Below, piece by piece: positions 44,999-58,300 of a stretch of DNA of 64,000 nt. Made by a program: the position numbers and the translations under genes. Origin of the DNA: Myoxocephalus aenaeus (lineage: Eukaryota > Chordata > Actinopteri > Perciformes > Cottidae); NCBI GenBank assembly GCA_038501785.1, contig JBAMJR010000080.1, positions 843,501-907,500 of the forward strand. Reading direction: 5' to 3'. Under the pieces are notes generated by a model. The model searched no databases and had not been told where the DNA came from. It saw only the letters and a program-made list of their open reading frames with translations. Numbering within the stretch: position 1 is the first letter of the stretch; each line of letters starts with the position of its first letter.

Positions 44999-45585
44999 CT
45001 AAGCAGACACAGACGGCAGTACATTTAAAGCGCCAGGCCCCGTGCTGATCCTGCAGCCAGATACAGAGAAACCAAAGTGCTGCAGAAAGACATCCTGAAG
45101 GAAGCCTCTCGCTGGAGAGACTGCAGCTCTCGGCTCCTCAGTCTGGGAACCCTCGCTGTGGTTTCTGCAAAAGCGACTGCTGTAAATATTTACATGCCGT
45201 GTCTGGCAGCTCTTGGAGACGGAGAACACCTTGAGATGAAATGACTCCGTGACCTTTTAACTCGCGGCACCCTGAGCCGGGCCCTGCAGGCAGGGCTGGA
45301 TGTGAGACTCGTTGTGGTATTTTTAGTTTGCTGAAAACAAGAGAGAGCTCGTTCAGTAGTTGTACAACTTGTTTCAATCTGCTTGTCTTTTTCTTTTTTG
45401 TTCACTCATATGAAACGGCAATAATCTACACATGTTGCAGTAGTTTGTAAATATATTATTTAGTATATTCATTACAAAGACACAGATGTTGTATTTAAAT
45501 ATGTAATACATGTTTTTTCTCACCTGGAAAATCAATTAAAGATGAATTAGTGGGGATGAGTATGCATACTGATGGCTGTGCGTAG

Positions 45586-45612
45586 ACACACACACACACA
45601 CACACACACGCA

Positions 45613-45663
<51 letters not shown>

Positions 45664-45665
45664 AC
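45586..45665. repeat. (CA)n/(CGCA)n microsatellite
   Basis: A (CA)n tract with a central run of cgca units. Confidence 0.95.
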
Positions 45666-45786
45666 GCATGTAAATAAACATGACAAACACGTGTGTGTGT
45701 GCCATATTTGCAATTGGATTTGAAGAGAACATGTAGATGTTTCTGCTGAAATTATATTTTATTTCCCTGATATCCTGTCATCAGTG

Positions 45787-46102
45787 GAGGGGTTGCAACG
45801 AATAATATTTTTCATTATCAATTAATTATGCCAATTTCTTTCTGGATTAATCGTTTGCTCTACACATATTGTCATCACAGTTTCTCAAAGTCCAAGGTGA
45901 TGAAGTCTTGTTTAGTCAGTTATTCAGTTTAATATCATATAAAACAGAGAAAAGTAGTAAATATCCATAATTGAAAGGCTATAAACGGCATTTACTGCCA
46001 TTTTTGCATGAAAATGTATTTTAAATTAAATTACTTAAATAGTTGCTGATTATTTTTCTAACAATGGACAAATCAATTAATCAACTAATCGTTGCAGCTC
46101 TA
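45787..46102. mobile_element. hAT-type MITE with 'ttgcaacgattaat' ends
   Basis: The left end (gggttgcaacgaataat) and the inverted right end (agagctgcaacgattagttg) match, as in an abundant fish MITE class rich in attaat motifs. No coding capacity. It is followed at once by an (AT)n tract. Confidence 0.65.
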
Positions 46103-46112
46103 ATCCAAAGAA

Positions 46113-46198
<86 letters not shown>
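46113..46198. repeat. (AT)n microsatellite
   Basis: About 42 uninterrupted AT dinucleotides. Shorter AT runs occur at 44492-44515 and 47065-47091. Confidence 0.97.
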
Positions 46199-46200
<2 letters not shown>

Positions 46201-47059
46201 TGTATGATGACATATTTATTTAAATCTTAATCTCCATACTAATTAGTATTGTTTTCAATGTGGAGTAAAAGGTTAAACATTAAAAATAAAAGTAAAATGA
46301 ATATAATACTCAACTCAAGTACAAATACCTCAAAATTGTACTGAAGTAAATGTACTTACTTACTTTCTACAACATCTGACTAACTGTATTACATAAAATG
46401 AAGACAGATTATATGTTGAGCCACTAAATAACGGATCATGGCACCACCTCCATCTCGTTTGCAGTGGAAATTTTCCTTGTTTTGCAACTAACTGCTCAAC
46501 CCAGATTTTGCCAGCAGTCTTACATAAAATCCTTTTCTCAGCATGACAACCACAATACGCATAAGCAAGTCAAATAGTCTGACTCTGAGTCAGATCATAA
46601 TTCATCTTTCACCTGAAGTTACACAATCATCCTCACCTGGGCCGCCCTGTCTTTACAGGGGACCAAGTGGAATGTCCTCAAGCGCTGCACTTAAGTCAAA
46701 CTATGAAGTTCTGAAGTATAGATATAGATATATTTATATTTATAATGGTAAATAGTTATTCCATAACGATATTATAGATATATACATTATTATTTTTTTT
46801 AATTTAAAATATTTAAAAAAATATAATATATAATATATTTCTTATATAATATTTTTTATAATATTTTTTATTAATGTGTATATTGTAGGATAGTTATTTC
46901 ATAACAGTATTATATATATATACATATATATTTTTTATATTATATTTTTAAAAATATAATAATTTGTATATTATATATTTTTTATATTAACATTTTTAAT
47001 AATATTTTGTATTAATTTGTAGGATACATACACACACATTAGGATAGTTATTTTATAAC

Positions 47060-47098
<39 letters not shown>

Positions 47099-47511
47099 TA
47101 AACTGGCATATATATATTATATATTATATTGTTCTGGAATAACAATCTACCATTATAAATATAAATATATATGTATAATATTAATATGGAAGACCTCCAC
47201 CTCTACCAGCTACAACAATAAAATATCCTCATGTAATCTGACCTCTTCTTCCCTCTGAGGGACTTTTTAATAGCTGTCGCCTCGGGGAACACGTTCGGCG
47301 TGCCAAGAGCTTTCTGTCTGTGATTCACGGAATTATGAATGAAGCATTCGGGTTTTCTTCTTTAAACCTGTCATCAGGATTCGAGGAGGTGGGTGGACCA
47401 TGAAGGCATCACGCCGGTACAAAGCCTCCTCCCTCCGGCTCACTCTCACTTCACGCAGCTTTACGCACGCACCTACCAGACTCAGACTCTTCTGCGTCCC
47501 AACACACAACC

Positions 47512-49283
47512 ATGGCAGTCTTGATAAGAAATGAAGTTTTCTCCTGTTTTGTTTTCTACGGCGTGCTTCTGGTGATGAAGATGTACGTCATCGCGATAAT
47601 AACGGGACAAGTGAGGCTGCGCAAGAAGGTGAGTGATGAAGGAGAAGGAATTGGATCAGAGCGGAGAAAGCAGCATGAGTTATGCACCGGGAAACTTCCA
47701 CTGACACTTTCTTTCCCCTTTTTCCATGAAAGGCTTTTGCCAACCCCGAGGACGCGCTGAGACACGGAGGCTCCCAGTTCCACAGAGAGGACCCTTACGT
47801 GGAGAGATGCCGGAGGTAAGAGACAGGAAGCGCGAGTTCAACTCCTTATTTACTTTAAAAGTTAATCAGTTGTGTTCCATTAGATTATCCAGCAAGTATG
47901 CCGCTCTTTTACTTGGGTATAAAGTTCCACAATGTAAAAACACTTATAGGAACATGGCCTGCCAGGGTTATACTATAGGCCTGTTGAATACTGATGCATT
48001 TAAGTCGCATTTGTATTACTTATCGAAAGTATTTTATATGATGTTGGGTAGCTTAATCTATTATAAACTCATCATACCTCAAATTAAAATGTGTAAAGTA
48101 AGCAGTAAACCACTATAGTTGAGTATCTGCCTCTGTAAAGTTATTTACAAAGGGGCACGAAATGAAACAACGACAACAACAACATCATGCAAAGTACCTC
48201 AAATGTGTACTTAAGTATCTGAGAAAAGTACTTTCCACCATAGCATCATGAGGATGTTGCATCCAGTCATCTGATTAGTAATATTTAAAAAAATGTTTGA
48301 CAGAAGCTTCTGGGGTTTCTGTGATGTTGTGTTTCATGTTACAGACCTCCATCTGCCGAAAGAACATTATTATGAACTGCAAAAGTCGATTTTCCAATAA
48401 TTATTGAATAATAGCAAGAGACATTTTTCCGTTTCCATGCCACTCTTTATGGGGTCATGTGCTTTCCTGCTTTGGTTTTAAAAGCGCTGACAGCCTGCAG
48501 GAGATGTGCTTTACTGCTTGGTTTGAAGTTGTCAGGAACACATGTCACATATTTATACTTGTAGAAACGCTCCCCTTTGTTTTACAACCTCCTGGCCCGT
48601 CTATGAATTTTTGATTGGGAAACAACTTCCCAAAACAAATCTGGCTTGGATATCAATGCATGTTTGTGAATTGCTACAACTTGATGTGTTCTTCTTCGTC
48701 TGCGAGCCTCATCTTTTATTTTATTTTGTAATGCGCTATTTCTGCAAGAACAGGGCAGGTTTTCCTCAAACAATATTATGCAATAGTGGATCCCAGTGGT
48801 GATAAGTATCTGCCAAAAGGAGAAAGTCACAGACGTCCGCTGGCGTGTGATACGTGTGAGCTACATCATCCGGGTTATGCAACGATTCATCATTCTCCAG
48901 GACCCCAGACATTCAGGAAAACATAATCCAGAACTAGAATGAGTCACTAAATATTCCGGTGAGGAATAAAGTGAATCACGACTTTACAGGAAATTTGAAA
49001 ACGTGACTAAATGACCTTTTTCGTCTCCCGTAGAGCTCATATTAACGACATGGAGAACATCCTCCCCTTCCTCTTCCTCGGCGCCATCTACTCCATGACC
49101 GGGCCTTGCCTGGCCGTGGCCCGCCTCCACTTCATGGTCTTCTTCGTGGCCCGCATGCTGCACACCGTCGCCTACCTGCTCGCCCTGCAGGCGCCGACCC
49201 GCTCTCTGGCCTACATCGTGGCACAGATACCGTGTGTCTCTATGGCTCTGCAGATCCTCACAGCGGTGGCAGCGTACGCCTGA
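47512..49283 (+). CDS. ptges: Microsomal prostaglandin E synthase 1
   Basis: A MAPEG-family integral membrane enzyme that uses glutathione to isomerise prostaglandin H2 to prostaglandin E2. Three exons (47512-47628, 47733-47815, 49034-49283) give 149 aa, against 152 in human. The first helix ends in VLLVMKMYVIAIITGQVRLR; it continues KKAFANPEDALRHGG, then VERCRRAHINDMEN, three more hydrophobic helices, RMLHTVAYL and APTRSLAYIVAQ. Residues equivalent to human Asp49, Arg110, Arg126, Ser127 and Tyr130 appear conserved. The human ERCLRAHRNDME block reads ERCRRAHINDME, so the glutathione-site Arg73 equivalent is Ile. The poly(A) signal is at 50039-50044. It is convergent with garnl3. Confidence 0.94.
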
Positions 49284-50145
49284 ATACCCAGAAATGAGGG
49301 ACGGAAACTAGAGGGGCTGTTCTGACTGGAAAGATTGATTACGGTCTTTCATAGAAAAAGCACGAGGAGGATACCGGAGAGGCCTTCAGCGAGGGGAGAA
49401 CATAAAAGACCAGAGCGCCAGTTAGAGTGCAATAGGTGTGTGATTACACCCTAGATGGGGTTTGTAGAGATTTCGCCAGTATTTTTTGTGTGTTTTATTT
49501 ACAATGTCGAAATGTGAGAATGTCTTAAAAGTTGTTTGAAGTTGACATCCCAGTACTGTACTATTTAAAAATGAAGTTTGTTGCCCCCTGTTGTCTTTTT
49601 AACAAGGTTCTGTTGATCTGAACTGATGGAAACTAACTGACGGAGAGTTGTAGACGTTTAGTTGAGGCCACATTGGAAGACTTTCCAGCACTTTCCAGCA
49701 CTTCCCGTGTGCATATTCCATCTGTTGTATTAACGTTTGTTTGCACAAGCGTAATGGATCCTGACATAATGACTGATAACAGTGAAATACAGGTTGATGC
49801 TTTTACTGTGTCTCTGGAGTTAAGTACATGTTAAGGGAAGAAGAAAGGAATCCTAACTAATTGAGTTTGTTTCTGGGAATAAATATCGCAACAACCTGCA
49901 GGAAACAAAAAAACCGTGGAACATTTTTTATCTGTGAAAACGTGGCTCGAGGCCTTTTTAAAGTGTTCTAATAATAATTTATTATTCCATTTAATGTATA
50001 CAGAGAGGTTTTCAAACCCCAAAATGCATTTTGTAAGCAATAAAACCTTTTACACTTTCAGAGACATTATTGTGTTGACTTGGCCTGGTTGTGCAGAGAC
50101 AGTATAGAGAGAGTGTGTTCTGGTTTAAAGGGAACCGGGCCCCCC

Positions 50146-50148
<3 letters not shown>

Positions 50149-50195
<47 letters not shown>

Positions 50196-50211
50196 TGTGT
50201 TTGTGTGTTTT
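50149..50211. repeat. (GT)n microsatellite
   Basis: A (GT)n run with ttt-interrupted units at its 3' end. Confidence 0.97.
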
Positions 50212-50334
50212 TGTGGGAATGTGAGATGATACAAAAGTCCGCGGCAAAGCTCCAGCATTCCTCCACCTATTATGTAAGATATTTGGCTCTGTGCTGCGTT
50301 ATCCTGAGGGGCCAGGAGGGAGCTGGAGCCGTAT

Positions 50335-51475
50335 GACATACTTATACACATACTTATACACATACTTATACACATACCTATACACATACTTATACACTTA
50401 CGTATAGACATACTTATACACATATAGACATACTTATACACATACGTATAGACATACTTATACACATACGTATAGACATACTTATATACTTATAGACATA
50501 CTTATACACATACGTATAGACATACTTATACACATACGTATAGACATACTTATACACATACTTATAGACATACTTATATACGTATAGACATACTTATACA
50601 CATACGTATAGACATACTTATATACTTATAGACATACTTATACACATACTTATAGACATACTTATATACGTATAGACATACTTATACACATACGTATAGA
50701 CATACTTATATACTTATAGACATACTTATACACATACTTATAGACATACTTATATACGTATAGACATACTTATACACATACGTATAGACATACTTATATA
50801 CTTATAGACATACTTATACACATACTTATACACTTACGTATAGACATACTTATATACATAATTATAGACATACTTATACACATACTTATACACATACATA
50901 TAGACATACTTATACACATACTTATAGACATACTTATATACGTATAGACATACTTATACACATACGTATAGACATACTTATATACTTATAGACATACTTA
51001 TACACATACTTATACACTTACGTATAGACATACTTATATACATAATTATAGACATACTTATACACATACATATAGAAATACTTATAGACATAATTATAGA
51101 CATACTTATAATACTTATAGACATACTTATAATACTTATAGACATACTTATAGACATACTTATAATACTTATAGACATACTTATAATACTTATAGACATA
51201 CTTATAGACATAATTATAGACATACTTATACACATACTTATAGACATACTTATAATACTTATAGACATACTTATAATACTTATAGACATACTTATAGACA
51301 TACTTATAATACTTATAGACATACTTATAATACTTATAGACATACTTATAGACATACTTATAATACTTATAGACATACTTATAATACTTATAGACATACT
51401 TATAGACATAATTATAGACATACTTATACACATACTTATACACATACTTATAATACTTAGAGACATACTTATACT
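50335..51475. repeat. 1.1-kb array of 'atacttata' short units
   Basis: The whole stretch is built from catactta, tacacata, tagacata and cgtata blocks of about 10-12 bp in higher-order combinations; from about 51100 the arrangement changes to taatacttatagacatactt-like units. Long open frames on the minus strand (Tyr-Lys-Tyr-Val and Ser-Ile-Ser-Met repeats) exist only because the unit lacks stops in those frames. Confidence 0.95.
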
Positions 51476-52016
51476 GTAGACTTACAGACAGGGTTCCCAC
51501 CGCTTACAGCACAGCAACCTGCTCCAATCACCTGTTCCATCATCATAAGTTAAATTGTTTTGTTTCTTATATGACATCATCCTTGGGCTTGATTATTTCT
51601 CACACCTGTGTGACTTGTATTTGGTGCCAACCAATAATTTCCCCGCCCTAAGATGATGTATTTCCAGTTATCCCATATCCAGTGATGACTAAACTTTAAA
51701 ATTACAGAGCAGTAATGTTTCGTGATTATGGACTTTCTATATTCCCAACAAAAGAAAAATAACAAACCCTGAAAAACGTGGGAGGACTGGAAAAGCCTAA
51801 GCCCTCGCTTTGAGTGAGCGAGCATTAGCGATACATTTGATCTGGGTGAAACGTAAAGCTAATGACATGTCAGGGACAAAGCGGCGCGGCTATATCCGGT
51901 ATGCGTCAGCGGCGGGGTCGTCCCAACCTGCCTGCAGCCGCAGGGGGAAAGGCAACGAGGCCTCTTCTCTACACGCCTCACTTTTCCTCAGCCGATGAAT
52001 GAGCTGTGAGGCCTGA

Positions 52017-52018
<2 letters not shown>

Positions 52019-52103
<85 letters not shown>
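52019..52103. repeat. (CA)n microsatellite
   Basis: About 42 uninterrupted CA dinucleotides. Confidence 0.98.
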
Positions 52104-52105
<2 letters not shown>

Positions 52106-52184
52106 ATAGTTGGTGAGTCTAGAGATGTGTTTTTATTGGCTGGGAAAGTCTGTTGTTTCGTGGGTGGTGGGTGTAGGCTTCAAT

Positions 52185-52186
<2 letters not shown>

Positions 52187-52219
<33 letters not shown>
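52187..52219. repeat. (GA)n microsatellite
   Basis: About 15 GA dinucleotides, 80 bp after the (CA)n tract. Confidence 0.97.
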
Positions 52220-52225
<6 letters not shown>

Positions 52226-52715
52226 GTGGCAGCAAGTACAAATATTTTTGTGCAGTTACATAATTATGTATCTCCACCTTGTGGCCACTATCACCACTAA
52301 TTAATGTAGGAAGTATTCAGAATCTTTACATAACAGCGACTATAATTTATGCATCATTTATATTTTTATGATAATGTATTAAATATTAAATGCATGGGCG
52401 GACCCCGCCACTACACAAGCAGACGTATAGAGTTTATAGTTGTTTAGTCTCTTTGTAGACCTCCTTTTTGACTTAATTGTTGATCATGGGTTCAATGCCC
52501 ATCAGAGCTTATAAAACATATCTCTAAAATGTTTAAACCAAGTCTGAATGGAGGAGTAAAATATTGTTTCTCTTGTTTTCCAAATTCCGGAAGCAGAATT
52601 TTAAACAAGCTGCAAACAGAAAAGACATTTTGAAATCTGTATAAACTAAGATTGTATATATGATTGGTAAAATAGAGCAAAAAACAACAACAAAACAGTT
52701 GAAATTTCATAAATA

Positions 52716-55311
52716 TTTATTACATATCAATGAACAGAATCGACTACTTTCACAGCAGTGGTCTACAGCACTTGTTTAAAATAATTGCTCAAATAATAAT
52801 CATAATAATATCAATAATAATAATATAGTTCAGTTTCATTTGAGGCCACATTTGATACACAAACATTTACAAGTAGTACTTGGCATTAAAAACGATGGCG
52901 ATACAATATTTTAAGACACTTGGTGTTTTTTTTGTTCATTTTCTTTCATTTTGATATCACAGAGAGGTTCAGCAACAGTCTAAACAGTAAATATAGATTC
53001 AAAAAAACAAAAAAAACAGTGAAAATGCCAAGGGGAGGTAGGAACAAAGAGTACTTGACAGAAATACGAGAGAAATAGGAACATCATACGTGGGAGAAGC
53101 AGTGTCACAAACTGTAACTGACAGGCATCCCCAGAGTCATCAACACCAGAGTACCTTTTTAACCCCCACATCACATTCTTCTTCTTCCCTTTTCAGTCTT
53201 TCATTGTGTTATCGTGAGACAGGCAGGGGAACAGAGAAGAGAAGGAGGCTCATGCATCTGAAGGCTGCTGTGTGGTGAAGCACACAGAGGCGGCCGCATG
53301 CCCACGTTAGCATAGCTAGAACCACTGCTCCCAGTTTGCTGCTCTATCTATCGTACCAGTGGATCCCCAAAGCCTTTCTCTTTGGGCTTCACTACGCAGA
53401 GCATCTTCCCAGTGGCGCGGTGGATTCAGGGTTCACGCTGACTGACGGGACCGACGTGACTTCCTCAGTGCTCAGTTGGGATGAAAAGTGCATTTATACT
53501 TGAGAACGCTATTTCTGAAGAAATTGCAGTGTGAGGGAGTGAGAGCCGGCTGCCAAAAAGCTGACGCTGAGCCGTATTGCTTCACAAAAAGCTGGGAGCA
53601 TTGCCTGATGGATGGCTGGGAGCTAAACAGCATCGCTGGCTCAACCTTACATGAATGAAGTATGAAGAGTTGTAATTGTAGGAAAGGGTTGCAAATGTAG
53701 TGTAAGCAATGAAAGGGGTTGACATGATTATGCATGTGTCTTTCCGCAGTGTGTGTGTGTGTGTGTGTGTGTGACTTTGTAACATGAATTCCTTGTTTGG
53801 AGGGCCATGACTTGCTTTGTGTGTATGTCTGAGTGAAAAACTGCAGCTGACTGCCAAGATGGCAGTCCTGAGGATCATCGCTCACAGTTGTGTGAGACAG
53901 TTTTCTTTAATATTTCCATTGTTTGAAAGACGACACATTTTTCTACGCTTCGGCGAAACAGAATGGTGTCTGAAGAGTGAAAATGATGGGAGGAAGAGGA
54001 CGTTAAAGAGACAGTTTGAGGTTTAAAGACCCCACAAAGCCTGTGATGTCACCCACTCCTGAAAAAGACAGGATCACTTGGAACGTATTGAAGATACGAA
54101 CATTTTGAAGTTTGAAGGGTGTTGAAGTCGTTGCATTGGTTCAATAATTGTTTCCAAATTCATTATCTTTCTGCACCTTTGACGTACAAAAGAAAAAGGA
54201 CACACATTGAAAACATTTTATACTTAATGCTATTTTTGTGTCGTTAGCAGTCAAGACAGTTTCAGCTTTTAACGTTTTGACAAAATGTAGCTTTTAACTT
54301 TTCCAATATGCTGTGTTTTACTTGTAGTTTTGTCCTTTGCTGTGCCATCGTCCCTCTAAAACATCCACACTTCTGTCTTCTCTGTCGTGGTTTGCTTTAT
54401 GATGACGTGGCAGACGTCGTGGTTTCCATAGAAGCTTTTTTTTTTTTTTTTTTGGGAGCAGAAGTCACAAAACATTTAGCAAAGGCAGGCCATGCTGTTT
54501 TAAGTCCGTCTCATCCTCATGAGAGAGGGCCTCCAGTGAGTGAGTTTATCCAAACTGAGTTGTGGGACACCATATAGTCATCGAAAGAGGACTACAATCA
54601 TGGCTGCTACTGTCAGACACCAGCATATGGTGGCTGTTAGAGGTGTAGTTCAGTGGAGGATGCTGGGAAATGGCACTTGTGGGAGACTTTGCCTCCAGCC
54701 CTGTCTACCTGTATACTGTGAATAGGGAGAATAATAAGGACTAAGATATGCAGAGAGCATAACACATCATACTTTCACTAAATATGGGAATAAAATTGAC
54801 TTTTATAATATATCTATAAATATGCATGACAGGCATGTCACTGTGTATGCATTTTCATGTACAAACAGATGTACACAAACATATGCATATCATACAACAT
54901 TTGAAAGTGGATCAGAATATACAACACATATTAGAGGGAATTGTGAACGCAGAGATTTTTTTATCGTGCCTCGGTTTACATTCAGTTTGTGGTTCGGCAT
55001 CAAACCGGTAACATTATCTCAAGGCTGAATGAACCACGGCGTCGCACACCGCCTCACCGCCTCTTTGGGTTATTTGCTGCGGGGCAACACAAACACCCAA
55101 CACACACACACACACACGCACACACACACACACACACACACAGACACGTCGTGCATCCCACTGCACTCATCTCGTCTGATGAAGGGGGGAGACCCAAGAT
55201 GCGGGGAGATAAAATCAAGAAAAAAGGAAACAAAACCAACTCAAACGATGACATAACGGTGACAGTTACAGGAGCGGGGGTGGGGCGGAGAAGTGCACGG
55301 TGGGATTGTCT
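52716..55311 (-). other. garnl3: Candidate long 3' UTR of garnl3
   Basis: From the garnl3 stop codon downwards I see no other gene. A minus-strand AATAAA at 52716-52721 would give a 3' UTR of about 2.6 kb. It contains (GT)n at 53749-53772, a T run at 54437-54453 and (CA)n at about 55103-55141. The poly(A) site is a guess from the signal alone; an earlier site is possible. Confidence 0.35.
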
Positions 55312-58300
55312 TCACTTTAGGTCCAGGACGTCTTCTTCGAAGGATGTGGACAGGGCGAACGCGCTGGCGAGAGGCGGGCTCTCCTCTCGCGGCGCCGCCT
55401 TCTCCGGCTCGGCCTCCGAACCGGACGAGCAATGCAGCTGGAGGTCCAGGTCCGATTCCACGGAGTCTGAGGCTAACCTGTGGTCAGAAAACACACGACT
55501 CCAGATCGCATCGCATCACGCAACCGTTTAAATGTGCGACGCCGCTGCCGCCGGATCTGATACCTGTCGCTGTTCGTCGACGTCAGCGCTCGCGCTTTGG
55601 GGTCTTCGTCCGTGTTCTTCTTGCTCATCTTCCTCTGCTTGACCGTCCCGCTGTCTGGCTTTCCACTCGGCTCCTCTGTCAAGCCTTTGTTTGTGTGAAA
55701 TGAAAATGTCAACGAGTGAAAGGAATAGTTCGACGTTTGGGGAAATACGCTTATTGGCTTTCTCGACATCAGTTATCACAGAAGATCAATGCCACGCTCA
55801 TATCTCTCCTCAGTATAAAGCTACAGCTGGCATTTCACCCTAATACACATTAGTGCAAAATTATCACAAATTAGCTTGTGAATTCTTGAGTTTGGGCCAA
55901 AAATAGTGACTTTTGACCAATAAATTATAATGAATGAATGAATGAATGAATATATACTTTATTAATCCCCGAGGGGAAATTTGGTGTCGACGTAGCAGCC
56001 ATTTAAAGACAAAAATAAGATATAAAAACAACAGGGATGAAAGATATATACAATAATAATAATAATACAAATAAAATAAAACAAAATAGCTGGGGTGAAA
56101 GAAAGAAAAAACTGTATTAATTTAGGAATTAAATTAAACGTAAACAGTAGAAGTGCAAAAAAGTGTGTGAGGTGTAAATAAAACAAACAATAAACAAACA
56201 ATAGGAGAGTGCAAAAATGCAAATTATGTATGTAAGTATATGAAGTGTGAAGTGTAGATAAACATAAACGTAAACTTGCACAGTGATTATCAGTTTATCA
56301 TTGAGCCCAAGTTGTGCCAAATTTGAAAAAAAAAACCAAAAAATAATGCCTCAATTTCCAGAAGGGGAATGTTGTTCCCTTTAGACAGAGCCAGGTTTGC
56401 TGCTGCTTCCAGTATTTATGCTAAGCTAAGCTAAGCTAAGCTAGGTGGCTGATAGAAAAGCTATACGCATATTTCCCCAAACTATTGCTTTACCGCTCTG
56501 ACTACATATATCAACGTAAAATAAATTCATTGCGTGTTTATTGCGTGTTTACCGAGCAGCTCCTTGCGCGTGCGGCTGGCGATCTCTTTGATCTCCATGC
56601 GCGACAGGGAGAGCGAGTGCGTGGCGGCGATGAGCAGCGTTGGCGGCATCATGGCGGGGGCCGGCGTCGTCAGGACCTTGTTGACCAGCGGGGACTTCAG
56701 GGGTCTTTCGATGCTGCGGCCCACCAAGTTGCACAGAGGGATCTTGAACATGTGCTTACATGCTGCTTCACCTGGGAGGAAGAAACCCAGAGGAAGAGGA
56801 AGATGGAATAAGGAGAAAGAAGGAAGGAGCCACGTGAGATAGAAAGAGCAGAAATGGAGTGTCAGAAAAGAGTCACATATACAATTAATGAGAAATGCAT
56901 GAAGCGCAATAGTGTTTTTGCATGTGTTAGCTCACATGAATGCAGTTCTAATAATAATTATTATTATTATACGGTAATGCACTTGGAAGAAGTGACTATT
57001 TCTAAGTTTTGGGAAATACGTGTATTTGGTTTCTTGCACAAAAGTAGAGGAAAAGATAAATATTTCTGTCTGGTGGGACTTCTGTCCATGCACTGGGTAT
57101 TTATTTACTCCCATGACTCTAATGTAGCTAATGCTAATACACGAGAGGCATATGAAGCATCTTCTTATTGACCGGACAGACATGAGAGTGGTATTAACCC
57201 TCTCATGTAATCCCCGGCAATAGCGGCAATAAGAAAATACTATTCCTTTGAAACCCTCTTGGTGGTGCATTCAAGGACCCTCTAATGTTCCGCATTGCTC
57301 TCATGTGCTGTATCGATGAAAATCAAACTCGTAGTTTGGAGTTGAAAGTGTACACTGGTGATTTCATGTATTTAAAACGAGTCATTGAATGCATCGTTAG
57401 AGAGAGTTTTCAAAACAGACACTGATTGCAAATAGCACAACACAAAAATAAAAGTGTGTGTTGCAATGGATAATTAACCTTAAGCAAGTATCAAGCCTCT
57501 GACAGTCAATTTCCATAGCACATAAAAATGAATGGTAAACAATGGCTGCCTAGAATATAAGAAATGCAAAAAGACCTTTTTGTTACTTGAGGTTGACGAG
57601 CTGATACTATAGAACCAAAACTTCCATTTTCAAACAAAGACACTCTAAAGTGATTAATAGTCCTATTCACTGAATCAGCATGTGCTCTTAAAATTAATCA
57701 TCCTTACTACAGAGAGCTAATGTGATAGATGTAATCATTTATAGCAGACCATCTATTATTCAGCAGCCTATAAAGGCTTAAAGTCTGCTCGGGATGCATC
57801 AAATGGATGTTTGGAGCTTTTCAAATGGCACGCAGTCTGCAGCGCCCAATTGAGCCACTGGGGAGCAGCATTGCAGCTCTTCTCATGAGGCTGACAGCAA
57901 CGCGGATGCGAGCGAATCAATGCGGATGCTGCGCCGCACAAAGAGGTCTCATCTGAAATGTCAGCGGGTGAGAGGTGAGTAAAGACACTGTGTCACTGTT
58001 GTCACAGATCGTTCTCTCCTGTCGCAGCGAAGAACGAGCAAGAGACCAAAATGCAGGAGGAAAGCATGCAGTTATTTAGAATATATATAGATCAACACAT
58101 TCCACATGCGTGTCTGGACCAGGGGAAGTGTCACACTGCATCACCCTGGCAAACAATTCAATATGGGGGGGGGGTGTTTCCAGCACTAATTGAAGTCTAA
58201 TTCTCCACAGCAGAGAGATGTTTTGCTGCAGGTCTTTAATAAGCCAGTGGAGGGAGGCGGCGGCTAGCAGCCCCATCAGTAACAGCATCTTGTTCACATT

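Larger units (their letters stand above)
39910..47511. other. Gene-poor interval between usp20 and ptges
   Basis: AT-rich sequence with no gene I can support. It holds (CTAA)n at 40308-40366, (AT)n at 40483-40521, (CA)n at 42481-42514, the repeats listed separately, and a very AT-rich tract with many tatata runs at 46730-47170. Unrecognised open frames at 41322-41534 and 41571-41822 (minus) show no known motif and no splice or promoter context. Confidence 0.7.

Noticed and set aside
50978..51500. 160-aa frames rich in Tyr-Lys-Tyr-Val or Ser-Ile-Ser-Met
   Set aside because: Low-complexity tandem repeat translation.
55293..55703. 136-aa and 180-aa plus-strand frames
   Set aside because: Antisense to the last two garnl3 exons, which have clear homology and splice sites.
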